Shown here: positions 1-8,344 of the stretch, in pieces
Numbering within the stretch: the first letter of the stretch is position 1
Layout of the letters: every line of letters starts with the position of its first letter
Origin: Isosphaeraceae bacterium
GTDB taxonomy: Bacteria; Planctomycetota; Planctomycetia; Isosphaerales; Isosphaeraceae
Direction of reading: 5' to 3'
DNA: 64,000 nucleotides
Assembly (NCBI GenBank): GCA_025356475.1
Contig: JANXSX010000195.1
Coordinates: 62,001 to 126,000 of the forward strand
Made by a program: the position numbers and the translations under genes
The notes under the pieces: generated by a model
Database searches by the model: none
Told to the model about the DNA's origin: nothing
What the model saw: the letters and a program-made list of their open reading frames with translations, nothing else

Positions 1-276
1 CATCCGACCGCCGTCCTACCGCACGGCTTCCGAACAGTGAATGGTCGCGAGATGCCAGGTTCGCTCACCTTTACCGGCCAACTCTACGGGGAAACCCCGC
101 TCCTGACCCTAGCCTACGCCTTCCAGCAAGCCACCGGCGATCACCTCAAGCGGCCCCCGCTCGATCGCTATCTCGCTGAGGAAACGGTCGCACCTGAGGA
201 GAAGGAACGAGAAAAGGAAAAAGACAAAGAGAAGGATAAAGCGAAGGAAACGCCGACAAAACCCGACAAACCCTGA
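1..276 (+). CDS. Amidase family protein, C-terminal fragment (5' end outside window)
   Basis: The reading frame is open from base 1, so this is the end of a gene that starts upstream. The first ~55 residues (HPTAVLPHGFR, then SLTFTGQLYGE and AYAFQQATG) match the C-terminal end of amidase-signature hydrolases, which cut amides with a Ser-cisSer-Lys triad. The catalytic part lies outside the window. After the amidase fold ends near LKRPPLD, a highly charged tail of alternating Lys, Glu and Asp follows (about residues 69-91), which is not usual for the family. The family call rests on a short stretch and is fairly sure. The tail could be a low-complexity extension that binds partners or is disordered. 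Confidence 0.7.
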   Translation, partial: HPTAVLPHGFRTVNGREMPGSLTFTGQLYGETPLLTLAYAFQQATGDHLKRPPLDRYLAEETVAPEEKEREKEKDKEKDKAKETPTKPDKP

Positions 277-360
277 CCAAGAGCGAGTCGTCGAGACCTG
301 GGGACGAGCCGTGGTCCGCTGCTTTCCCCTGGGAACCTACCATCTTCCGAGCGCATCTTC

Positions 361-1083
361 ATGTTTTCTCGATCAAAGTTACGTGAACGCAACCGACATG
401 ATGAATTGATGGACCAGCCCGGGCTTTCGGAGGCGGATCACTTTGAGGCGCTTCGGGCCCTGAGACGGGTCAATCTCGTCAGTGGCAGCAGTACGAGACT
501 CTGGCCTTCGATCGAGCGACTGGCCCAAAAACGCAGCATGGATCGACCCCTTCGGGTTCTCGACGTGGCCTGTGGAGGTGGCGATATCGCCCTCAACCTC
601 GCCCAGAAGGCTAAGGAGACGAAGCTCCCTGTGGTCGTGCATGGGTGTGACATCAGCATGCAAGCGATCAACTTCGCAACGCTTCAGGCTGAGTCTCGTG
701 AGCTCAATTCCGACTTTTTCCAACGAGACGCCCTCGCCGATTCACTCCCGGACGGCTATGATATTTTGACATGCACCCTCTTTCTACATCATCTGGAACC
801 CGCCGACGCGACCACGCTCCTCAGAAATCTGGGCATAATGGCACGTGAACTTGTGATGGTCGATGATCTGATTCGCAGCCGTCTGGGTTACGTCTTGGCG
901 CTCGTGGGATGTCATATCCTGAGTCGTTCGCACATCGTCCATTACGATGGTCCAGTCTCGGTGCAAGGGGCCTACACCATGACGGAGGCCCTTCAGCTCG
1001 CGCACTCTGCCGGTCTCGCCGGCGCGACAATTGAGTCCCACTGGCCCGAGCGTTTTCTCCTGACATGGAGCCGGTCCGGATGA
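361..1083 (+). CDS. Class I SAM-dependent methyltransferase of a type III PKS cassette
   Basis: A 240-residue methyltransferase with a clear SAM-binding motif I, VLDVACGGGDIA, at about residues 62-73, and an acidic motif II ending in GCDIS. The fold is that of soluble UbiE-like enzymes. It is the first gene of a three-gene set: the FAD oxidoreductase that follows overlaps it by 4 bp (ATGA) and the type III PKS comes next. In such triads the methyltransferase is thought to methylate a phenolic product such as a resorcinol or a pyrone. A later ATG at 409 would still leave the conserved region intact, so the start is not certain. The substrate is inferred from context only. Confidence 0.85.
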   Translation: MFSRSKLRERNRHDELMDQPGLSEADHFEALRALRRVNLVSGSSTRLWPSIERLAQKRSMDRPLRVLDVACGGGDIALNLAQKAKETKLPVVVHGCDISMQAINFATLQAESRELNSDFFQRDALADSLPDGYDILTCTLFLHHLEPADATTLLRNLGIMARELVMVDDLIRSRLGYVLALVGCHILSRSHIVHYDGPVSVQGAYTMTEALQLAHSAGLAGATIESHWPERFLLTWSRSG

Positions 1084-2210
1084 CCGACCAAACCACCCCT
1101 TGGGATGCCATCGTCCTGGGTGCAGGCCCTGCAGGAAGTCTTGCCGCTCGACAGCTCGCACGTGGAGGGGCGAGGGTTCTCCTCCTGGAGAAGAAGGTCT
1201 TCCCCCGACCTAAGGTTTGTGGAGCATGTCTGAATCAGCATGCGATTGAAGTTCTCAACTCGGTTGGATTAGCACATATTGTTGGAATTGGTATCCCTGT
1301 TCATCGTCTGCAAGTTGGGCTCAACGGCCGATCGGCCAGCTTGCCACTCCCTACAGGAGTTGCGATCTCACGATCCAGCCTTGATCTCAAACTACTTCAA
1401 GAAGCGGAGTTGGCCGGGGCAACAGTCCGCCAAGGGACTTCGGGGTCGGTGCTCGATATCGACGGTGAAGTGCGCCAGGTCCGTATCACATCCGGTGATC
1501 AGATCTCGACCGAATCCGCACGCCTGGTCATCGCAGCGACCGGCTTAGGGACCAGTCTGTCTGCATCGGAGCCACTCAAAACCACGGTGACCGCCCAGGC
1601 TCGATTGGGGGCTTCCTGCGTCGTGAGCGAGTTCCCCGAGCACTACCACCAAGGTTCGATCTTCATGGCCGTAGGCCGAAACGGGTATGTCGGATTGACA
1701 CGAGTCAGCGACGACGAGCTGAACATTGCCGCCGCCTTTGATGGGCCATTCCTGAGAACGTGTGGGAGTCCCTCGCTCGCAGCGGCTCAAGTTCTCCGCG
1801 AGGCGGGGTTCCCAGCGGTCGATTCGATGAGTGAAGCGAGCTGGATGGGGACGCTCCCTTTGACCAGAACGACTCGCCCTGTTGCACTGGCACGACTTTT
1901 GCTCGTAGGTGATGCGACCGGTTATGTCGAACCATTTACCGGCGAGGGAATGGCATGGGCCTTGGTCTCGGGGTGGACCGCAGCCAATCTCTGGCTGCGA
2001 GACCCGACCGCGCGACCAATGGTTCGAGAACGACTCTGGATTCGCGAGTTTGAACGCAGGATTGGCCGTCGCCAATCCGTCTGCCGGGGCCTGGCGACGA
2101 TCCTACGACATCCGCTAGCCGCCGGTGCCGCCTTTGAGATCGCGCGAGTCCTTCCCAGTCTTGCCGGGCTGCTCGTGACTTCTGTCAATCGCCCACCGAT
2201 CCTTACATAA
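1080..2210 (+). CDS. FAD-dependent oxidoreductase (geranylgeranyl reductase-like family)
   Basis: A 376-residue flavoprotein. The N-terminal dinucleotide-binding motif GAGPAGS is at residues 14-20, and a second FAD-contact motif (GDATGYVEPFTGEG) lies near residue 285. Both are typical of geranylgeranyl reductase and aromatic-ring hydroxylase-like enzymes. An earlier ATG exists at 1065, but the ATG at 1080 overlaps the stop of the methyltransferase as ATGA, the usual coupling in this window, so I chose it. It probably oxidises the polyketide product of the neighbouring type III PKS, for example a resorcinol to a hydroquinone or quinone. That role is inferred from the gene order. Confidence 0.85.
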   Translation: MTDQTTPWDAIVLGAGPAGSLAARQLARGGARVLLLEKKVFPRPKVCGACLNQHAIEVLNSVGLAHIVGIGIPVHRLQVGLNGRSASLPLPTGVAISRSSLDLKLLQEAELAGATVRQGTSGSVLDIDGEVRQVRITSGDQISTESARLVIAATGLGTSLSASEPLKTTVTAQARLGASCVVSEFPEHYHQGSIFMAVGRNGYVGLTRVSDDELNIAAAFDGPFLRTCGSPSLAAAQVLREAGFPAVDSMSEASWMGTLPLTRTTRPVALARLLLVGDATGYVEPFTGEGMAWALVSGWTAANLWLRDPTARPMVRERLWIREFERRIGRRQSVCRGLATILRHPLAAGAAFEIARVLPSLAGLLVTSVNRPPILT

Positions 2211-2225
2211 GTGAGTTCATGAAAT

Positions 2226-3302
2226 ATGCGGATTGCCGGATTTGGAACTGCTCTTCCCCAACACTCGATTGCCCAATCCGAGGCGGCCACGATCTCAAAG
2301 GCGTTCGCAAGGTTGGAGGAGGGGCAGGAGCGACTTTTTGAAGCCCTCTATCGTCGCTCCGGCGTCGAACGCCGTTATAGCGTGATCCTGGAACGGTCGG
2401 AGGGACCTCTTGCCGCGCGACAGAACTTTTACGGCGACCAGGCACCCACAACCGCTCAGCGGATGCGCAAGTACGAATCCGAGGCAACCAAGCTGGCAGT
2501 CGCCTCCTCGACCCTGGCTCTCGAACAAGCCCGAACCGATGCCAGGGATGTCACCCACCTTGTGACAATCTCATGCAGTGGTTTTCATGCCCCTGGGTTC
2601 GACATCGCCTTGGCCAAACAACTCCCACTCCGGGGCGATATCGCGCGTACCCACATCGGTTTCATGGGTTGCCAAGGAGCACTGAACGGGCTAAGAGTCG
2701 CGCAGGCGTTTACCGCCGCTGACCCAAACGCATGCGTACTCGTGTGCGCGACCGAACTCTGTAGTCTCCACCATCAGTACGGCTGGGAGCCCGAGGCGAT
2801 CGTTGCTAACGCACTCTTCGCTGATGGGTCAGCGGCCATCATTGGCTTTGCAGATTCGAGCGAAACCCGCGACATACACTTGCCCAAGCTAATCGCAACC
2901 GGATCCATTCTTGTCCCGGACTCCGAAGATGCCATGTCATGGCGCATCGGTGATCATGGGTTTATGATGACTCTCTCATCACGCGTCCCCAGCCTGATCG
3001 CCCAGAACCTCCGCCCTTGGCTCGATCAGTGGTTGGCCAAGTACGAACATTCGGTCGCGTCCATCGGCTCGTGGGCGATCCACCCCGGCGGCCCACGCAT
3101 TCTCTCTGCCTTCGGGGAGACGGTCGAGATCGCTCCCTCTGCTCTCAAGACCTCATATGATGTGCTTGCTCAGCACGGAAACATGTCTTCACCAACCGTT
3201 GTCTTTATCATGGATCGACTTCATCAAGCAAATGCGCCTCGCCCTTGGGTTGCCATGGCGTTTGGTCCTGGTCTCACCGTAGAAGTCGCCCTGATCATAT
3301 AA
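2226..3302 (+). CDS. Type III polyketide synthase (chalcone/stilbene synthase family)
   Basis: A 358-residue homodimeric ketosynthase that extends acyl-CoA starters with malonyl-CoA without an acyl carrier protein. The full catalytic triad is visible: Cys149 in GFMGCQGA, His286 in WAIHPGGP and Asn319 in QHGNMSS. The GDHGFMMTLSSRVP segment is typical of bacterial members. The start lies 15 bp after the oxidoreductase stop, so the three genes should form one transcript. Bacterial members in such triads commonly make alkylresorcinols or alkylpyrones from fatty acyl starters, which would fit a membrane lipid. The exact product cannot be read from the sequence. Length is normal and no residue is missing. 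Confidence 0.93.
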   Translation: MRIAGFGTALPQHSIAQSEAATISKAFARLEEGQERLFEALYRRSGVERRYSVILERSEGPLAARQNFYGDQAPTTAQRMRKYESEATKLAVASSTLALEQARTDARDVTHLVTISCSGFHAPGFDIALAKQLPLRGDIARTHIGFMGCQGALNGLRVAQAFTAADPNACVLVCATELCSLHHQYGWEPEAIVANALFADGSAAIIGFADSSETRDIHLPKLIATGSILVPDSEDAMSWRIGDHGFMMTLSSRVPSLIAQNLRPWLDQWLAKYEHSVASIGSWAIHPGGPRILSAFGETVEIAPSALKTSYDVLAQHGNMSSPTVVFIMDRLHQANAPRPWVAMAFGPGLTVEVALII

Positions 3303-3309
3303 GGGGTGC

Positions 3310-3339
3310 AGGTTGGGAGTTGAGCTCTCCTCGCAACCT
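3310..3339. terminator. Hairpin between convergent genes
   Basis: AGGTTG at 3310-3315 and GGAG at 3316-3319 pair with CTCC at 3327-3330 and CAACCT at 3334-3339, with a three-base bulge. The hairpin fills the short gap between the convergent type III PKS and DUF1501 genes, so it could end transcription from both sides. There is no strong T run, so it is only a candidate. Confidence 0.5.
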
Positions 3340-3364
3340 CAAAACCCCCCTCATTTTCGTTCGA

Positions 3365-4843
3365 TCAGGCCAACAATTCCTTGATCACCTTGGCGGGTTC
3401 AACACCGGTCAACTTCTGGTCGAGCCCTTGGTAGCGATAGATAAAACGGTTGTGATCAAAGCCCAGAAGGTTGAGCATCGTGGCATGGAAGTCATGAACG
3501 GGGACTGGATCTTTGACGATATTATATGAGAAGTCGTCGGTCTCACCGTAGACCATACCCGGCTTCGAGCCGCCGCCCGCCATCCACATGGTGAAGCAGC
3601 GAGGATGGTGGTCACGCCCGTAGTTATCCTTGGTGACACCCCCCTGCGAGTAGATTGTCCGACCGAACTCGCCCCCCCAGATTACCAGTGTCTCATCGAG
3701 CAATCCTCGCGATTTCAAGTCTTGAACCAAGCCCCAACACGGCTGATCCACATCCTGACATTGGCTGGGCATCCGGTTGGCGAGATTTCCGTGGTGGTCC
3801 CAATTGTTATGATAAATCTGGACGAAGCGGACGCCCCGCTCGATCATCCGACGCGCCAGGAGCGCAGTATGACCGAAGCTGCCCGGCTTCTTGATCGAGG
3901 GCCCGTAGAGGGCTTCGGTCGTCGCAGGCTCGGTGCTCAAGTCGGTCAGGTCAGGCACGCTGGCCTGCATCCGGAACGCAAGTTCGAACTGTTGAATACG
4001 TGTATGCGTCTCTTCGTCACCAACAAGTTTATAGTTCATCTCGTTCAATGAGTTGAGCCCATCCAAGGTCTTGCGGCGGATGTCTCGAGGAACACCAGGT
4101 GGATTATTGATATACAGGATCGGGTCTCCGCCCGTCCGGAACGAGACACCGGCGTGTTCGCCAGGCAGATATCCTTGATTCCAGAGCCTGGCTGAGATCG
4201 CCTGGATCTGTTCGGTGTTCGAGGGTTGAGCGACTAAGACCACGAAGGTGGGTAGGTTGTTGTTCAGAGAACCCAAACCATAGGACGCCCAGGAACCGAG
4301 GCAGGGCCGACCGGTGATCTGGTTCCCTGTCTGCATAAACGAGATCGCCGGCTCATGATTGATCGCTTCGGTGTTCATACTCCGAATAAAGCACATATCC
4401 CCGGCCATCTTTGAGGTGTAGGGCAGCATCTCGCTGATCCACATCCCATTCGGGCCGTACTGCTGGAACTTGTACTTCGACGGAGCGATCGGGAACCGCT
4501 TCTGCCCCGAGGTCATGGTGGTCAGGCGCTGGCCGTTCCTGATCGACTCGGGGAGGTCTTTATCAAAATACTCCTGCATCTTCGGCTTGTAGTCATACAG
4601 GTCCATTTGGGATGGACCGCCGACCATATGCAGATAGATCACCTGCTTCGCCTTGGGGGCGAAGTGGGTCAGCGCCTTGGGCAGGGGAGCCGAGGCCGCC
4701 CCTCCGATATCCGCAGCCGCCGAGAGCCCACCCAGATTGTCGCCCAGGAGAGAGGCCATCGCAGCCATCCCCACGGCGTTCTTACCCCGACTGAAAAATT
4801 GACGACGAGTCTCACTCTGTCGATAAGCGTCGATCGGATTCAT
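3365..4843 (-). CDS. DUF1501 domain protein (sulfatase-fold, Tat-exported)
   Basis: A 492-residue protein of the DUF1501 family, which has an alkaline phosphatase/sulfatase-like fold and is greatly expanded in Planctomycetes. The start at 4843 is chosen because the protein then begins with a twin-arginine signal (TRRQFFSRG at about residues 12-20); the longer frame to 4996 has no signal and overlaps the upstream gene. Family blocks such as HMVGGPSQMDLYDYKP, the WDHHGN segment and WGGEFGRT are clear. It follows the DUF1549/DUF1553 gene by 98 bp on the same strand, the standard pairing in this phylum. The biochemical function is unknown; polymer degradation has been suggested for such pairs. 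Confidence 0.9.
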   Translation of the reverse strand: MNPIDAYRQSETRRQFFSRGKNAVGMAAMASLLGDNLGGLSAAADIGGAASAPLPKALTHFAPKAKQVIYLHMVGGPSQMDLYDYKPKMQEYFDKDLPESIRNGQRLTTMTSGQKRFPIAPSKYKFQQYGPNGMWISEMLPYTSKMAGDMCFIRSMNTEAINHEPAISFMQTGNQITGRPCLGSWASYGLGSLNNNLPTFVVLVAQPSNTEQIQAISARLWNQGYLPGEHAGVSFRTGGDPILYINNPPGVPRDIRRKTLDGLNSLNEMNYKLVGDEETHTRIQQFELAFRMQASVPDLTDLSTEPATTEALYGPSIKKPGSFGHTALLARRMIERGVRFVQIYHNNWDHHGNLANRMPSQCQDVDQPCWGLVQDLKSRGLLDETLVIWGGEFGRTIYSQGGVTKDNYGRDHHPRCFTMWMAGGGSKPGMVYGETDDFSYNIVKDPVPVHDFHATMLNLLGFDHNRFIYRYQGLDQKLTGVEPAKVIKELLA

Positions 4844-4941
4844 GAGTCTTGTCTCGTGGATAAGGAGAGGTTGGGCTCGACCCAGATCTTGTTTTGCCGA
4901 CCAGGCAAGTTGCGGAACTCGCTTCTCTCTCAGGCAATCGG

Positions 4942-7900
4942 CTACTTGCAGAGGACCTCGTCCAGGTTCATCAGCTCGTTGGCGAGCATCGTCCAACTCG
5001 CAAGCAGGACGGGTTCAAGCGAAGAGTCCGCCTTGAACTCGCCGTACGCCAGGAGCTTGGTTGCATCCTCTGGATGAGCTTGATAATACGTGTACAACTC
5101 ATCAAGCGAGTTCATCACCACGGCTCGCTCCTCAGCCCGGAACGGTCGCGCCAGGAGTTGCTGGGCGACCAGATCCACCCGGCTCTCATTTGTGTCGCCC
5201 CCCTGCTTGATGACCAGTGTCGCTAGGCCACGCGCGGCTTCCACGAATTGGGGATCGTTCAAGGTTACAAGCGCTTGTAGAGGGGTGTTGGTGCGTTCGC
5301 GACGAACGGTACAGACCTCGCGACTGGGTGCGTTGAAGATATCCATTGAGGCGGGTGGCGCAGCTCGTTTCCAGAACGTGTACATGCTTCGTCGATAGAG
5401 CCCCTCACCTGCGTCACGCTTGTAGTCACGAGTATTACTGCCTGGCATCGCGACCGCCTCCCAGACTCCTTCAGGCTGGTAAGGCCGAACGCTCGGTCCA
5501 CCGACCTTGGACGACATCAGGCCCGCGACCGAAAGAGCGCCATCGCGAACCATTTCGGCGTCCATCCGGAAGCGAGGGCCCCGCGAGAGAAGTCGATTCG
5601 CAGGGTCGGTCTCACGTTTCTGCGGAGTGGCCTCAGCCGACTGTCGATACGTAGCCGACATCACCAGCATCTTGAAGAAAGCTTTGGTATCCCAACCGTT
5701 CTCGCGATAGCCGACCGCGAGCCAGTCGAGCAGCTCAGGATGACTGGGCGATTCGCCCGTGACCCCAAAGTCGCCAGTCGTCCGAACCAAGCCCATCCCA
5801 AAAATCTCTTGCCAGTAGCGGTTCACCGTGACCCTGGATGTCAACGGATTCTCATCTTTCAAGAGCCACTGCGCGAGCCCCAAACGGTTGCGGGGCAAAT
5901 CGCTCGCCAGGGCTGGAAGAGCAGCGGGAGTTTCAGGCTCAACCTTGTCTCGTCGCTTGTCGTAATCGCCACGGAACAGGATATAGGCTTCGGGCTTGGT
6001 GGTCTTCTCTTGCATCACATGTGCAATCGTACCCCTTGCCCGGAACTGGCTGAGTTCAGCGTCAAGGGTGGCGATCTTCACCTTGATCGGTTTGCTCGGC
6101 TCGTCGATTGTGCCGAACCACCAATCGAAAACCGACTCGATCTCAGCGGGGGTTCGCTTGTCGGCGACCTTCGCCACGGTCCATGAAGCCCTGGTCGCCC
6201 CTGCCAACGTATCAACATCTTCAGGGGTGAGTGTTCGTCCATAGACGCGAAGGTCATGAATCACCGACTTGTTGAGCGGGCTCCCCTGGCTACGTCGACC
6301 CACTTTTAGGGGCACCGTGGTCTTGATCGTATTCTTGAGAGAGTCGGCTGCGGTCGTTGTCCCTTGAGCCTTCCCGTTCATATAGATCTTCAACCCAGCG
6401 GCTTTGGAAGACCCATCATAAGTCACGAAAACATGGGTCCACTCATTGGGCTTGATGGGCTCGGTGGAGACCACTTTGATCGCATCCGACTCCCAGGTGT
6501 TGATGATATGAGCACCCACCTTGCCCTGTTCGATCCAAAGATCCCACCCACGATAGCCGTTGCCTTCATCCATCCTCGCGACGAGTGCCCCCCCCGGCTG
6601 AGCCGGTTTGGCCATCTTGACCCATGCCCCATATGAGAAACTCTGGTCACGCTCGAAATCGCCCAGGTCAAGTTCCAGAGGACTCTGAGCAGGGCTCTTC
6701 TCCGGCTTGTCTTCGAGGTCGGCGAGAACGGCACGAAGCGTTTGGTTCGCCCGCGAGATTTTTGAGTCGAGCTTCTCAACCGTCGCCTCACCAATCCACT
6801 TGTCGAACTCGGGCTTCGCGGCGGACTTGCGACCGGTCAACTCGTTCTTGAGTCCGTCAACCTCGCTCTGCGCGACATAGTACCGATCCCGATCGGACGG
6901 TTCGGGAACCACGATGATCGGCGGCGTATCCTTGATATTGCCGTCCATCGCGTTCTGAGTCGTGTTATTGAAGAAGGCGGAGAGTTGGTAAAACTCTTTC
7001 TGACTGATCGGGTCGAACTTATGATCATGACAGACGGCACACCCCGTGGTGAGCCCAAGCCAAACCTGCGAGGTCGTCTCGGTCCGGTCACGAGTATAGA
7101 GAACTTGATATTCCTCGTTGATCGCCCCACCCTCGTTGGTGGTCATATTGCAGCGGTTAAAACCGGTCGCGATCCGCTGGTTGAGCGTTGGGTTGGGTAG
7201 GAGATCGCCGGCAAGCTGTTCGATCGTGAACTGATCAAACTTCATGTTCGCGTTGAATGCATTGATGACCCAGTCGCGATAGGACCACATCTCTCGATAG
7301 TTGTCGAAGTGAATGCCGTGCGTATCGGCATACCTTGCCGAATCGAGCCAGTATCGACCTCGATGCTCACCCCAGCGGGGGCTTGCGATCAAACGATCCA
7401 CCAATTTTTCGTAGGCGTGTTCATCTTTATCATCAACAAATGCCTGAACGTCAGCCGGACTGGGGGGCAAGCCGGTCAGGTCAAGGCTCAGGCGGCGGGC
7501 GATCGAGCGGCGGTCGGCTTCGGGGGCGGGTTTCAAGCCCCGCCGATCGAGTTCCGCCATCACAAACTGATCGATCGGGTTGCGAACCCAACCCGCATCT
7601 TTCACCTCGGGAGATGCAACCTGTTTGGGGGCGATCAGCGACCAGTGCGGCTCGTACACAGCCCCTTCCGCAATCCATCGCTTGAGGAGTTCCTTCTGCT
7701 CAGCGGTCAGGCTCTTATTACTGGCCTTGGGGGGCATTCCTTCTTTGGGATCATCAAGGTGGAGCCGGCGAACGAGTTCGCTTTCTTCCACATTCCCAGG
7801 AACAAAGGCGTCGGCGGCAATGGCATCCGCACGACGGTCGAGCCGAAGGTCCGCCTTGCGAGATGCGCTATCTGGCCCATGGCAGGCGAAACAGTTTTCG

Positions 7901-8031
7901 GTCAGGATTGGTCGGATATCCCGATTGAAGCGGATTGGTTCCTCGGCCCGAATCGCCAGCGGAGATGCGAGCAAACCCAATACGATCAGCGACTTGATGC
8001 GTCGCAGGGGATTTCGTTGATGCTGGATCAT
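4942..8031 (-). CDS. DUF1549/DUF1553 protein with planctomycete cytochrome C domain and LamG domain
   Basis: About 1029 residues when started at the ATG at 8031, which gives a signal peptide (RRIKSLIVLGLLASPLAIRAE). A haem-binding site CFACH lies at about residues 47-51 (planctomycete cytochrome C domain). A DUF1549 region follows and holds a second CxxCH (GCAVCHDHKF). A LamG/concanavalin-like jelly roll lies roughly at residues 480-640 (SFSYGAWVKM to HDLRVYGRTLT), and DUF1553 fills the C-terminal third. The protein should be periplasmic or surface-exposed and may transfer electrons or bind glycans. It pairs with the DUF1501 gene downstream. The longer frame to 8178 adds residues with no signal-like character. 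Confidence 0.9.
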   Translation of the reverse strand: MIQHQRNPLRRIKSLIVLGLLASPLAIRAEEPIRFNRDIRPILTENCFACHGPDSASRKADLRLDRRADAIAADAFVPGNVEESELVRRLHLDDPKEGMPPKASNKSLTAEQKELLKRWIAEGAVYEPHWSLIAPKQVASPEVKDAGWVRNPIDQFVMAELDRRGLKPAPEADRRSIARRLSLDLTGLPPSPADVQAFVDDKDEHAYEKLVDRLIASPRWGEHRGRYWLDSARYADTHGIHFDNYREMWSYRDWVINAFNANMKFDQFTIEQLAGDLLPNPTLNQRIATGFNRCNMTTNEGGAINEEYQVLYTRDRTETTSQVWLGLTTGCAVCHDHKFDPISQKEFYQLSAFFNNTTQNAMDGNIKDTPPIIVVPEPSDRDRYYVAQSEVDGLKNELTGRKSAAKPEFDKWIGEATVEKLDSKISRANQTLRAVLADLEDKPEKSPAQSPLELDLGDFERDQSFSYGAWVKMAKPAQPGGALVARMDEGNGYRGWDLWIEQGKVGAHIINTWESDAIKVVSTEPIKPNEWTHVFVTYDGSSKAAGLKIYMNGKAQGTTTAADSLKNTIKTTVPLKVGRRSQGSPLNKSVIHDLRVYGRTLTPEDVDTLAGATRASWTVAKVADKRTPAEIESVFDWWFGTIDEPSKPIKVKIATLDAELSQFRARGTIAHVMQEKTTKPEAYILFRGDYDKRRDKVEPETPAALPALASDLPRNRLGLAQWLLKDENPLTSRVTVNRYWQEIFGMGLVRTTGDFGVTGESPSHPELLDWLAVGYRENGWDTKAFFKMLVMSATYRQSAEATPQKRETDPANRLLSRGPRFRMDAEMVRDGALSVAGLMSSKVGGPSVRPYQPEGVWEAVAMPGSNTRDYKRDAGEGLYRRSMYTFWKRAAPPASMDIFNAPSREVCTVRRERTNTPLQALVTLNDPQFVEAARGLATLVIKQGGDTNESRVDLVAQQLLARPFRAEERAVVMNSLDELYTYYQAHPEDATKLLAYGEFKADSSLEPVLLASWTMLANELMNLDEVLCK

Positions 8032-8269
8032 CGGGCTTCTAGCTCCCTGAACGAACGCCGACCGGATTGGAAGAGAACGTGACACGGTCGTCGAGACGGC
8101 GAAAGTCGAGCGGTGGGTGATCAAGGCTGGGATCGGCAGGTAGGTTTGAGCGGTTTCACGGACCTTGCACACTCGCATCGTTGAGGTCGATTATTTGATT
8201 TTATGTCCGGAGACCCCGAAAGAGCAAGCACAGACTTCCTCGCCGACCGAATTCTCAGGCTTTGGAGCA

Positions 8270-8315
8270 CCGTTTCGCGCTCGACCATGTCGACCAATCA
8301 TGGGGCGCGAAACGG
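8270..8315. terminator. 11-bp perfect inverted repeat, possible terminator
   Basis: CCGTTTCGCGC at 8270-8280 is matched exactly by GCGCGAAACGG at 8305-8315, separated by 24 bases. It lies 30 bp beyond the stop of the lactonase gene, on the side where that transcript ends, and 239 bp before the start of the DUF1549 gene. A terminator is the simplest reading. The long loop leaves room for an operator or a processed RNA end. Confidence 0.5.
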
Positions 8316-8344
8316 CTCGATTGACAGACTGAACTGATTAAGGC

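Noticed and set aside
7309-8082. Long plus-strand ORF opposite the DUF1549 gene
   Set aside because: It is antisense to a gene with clear haem and signal-peptide motifs; no family match or ribosome binding site.
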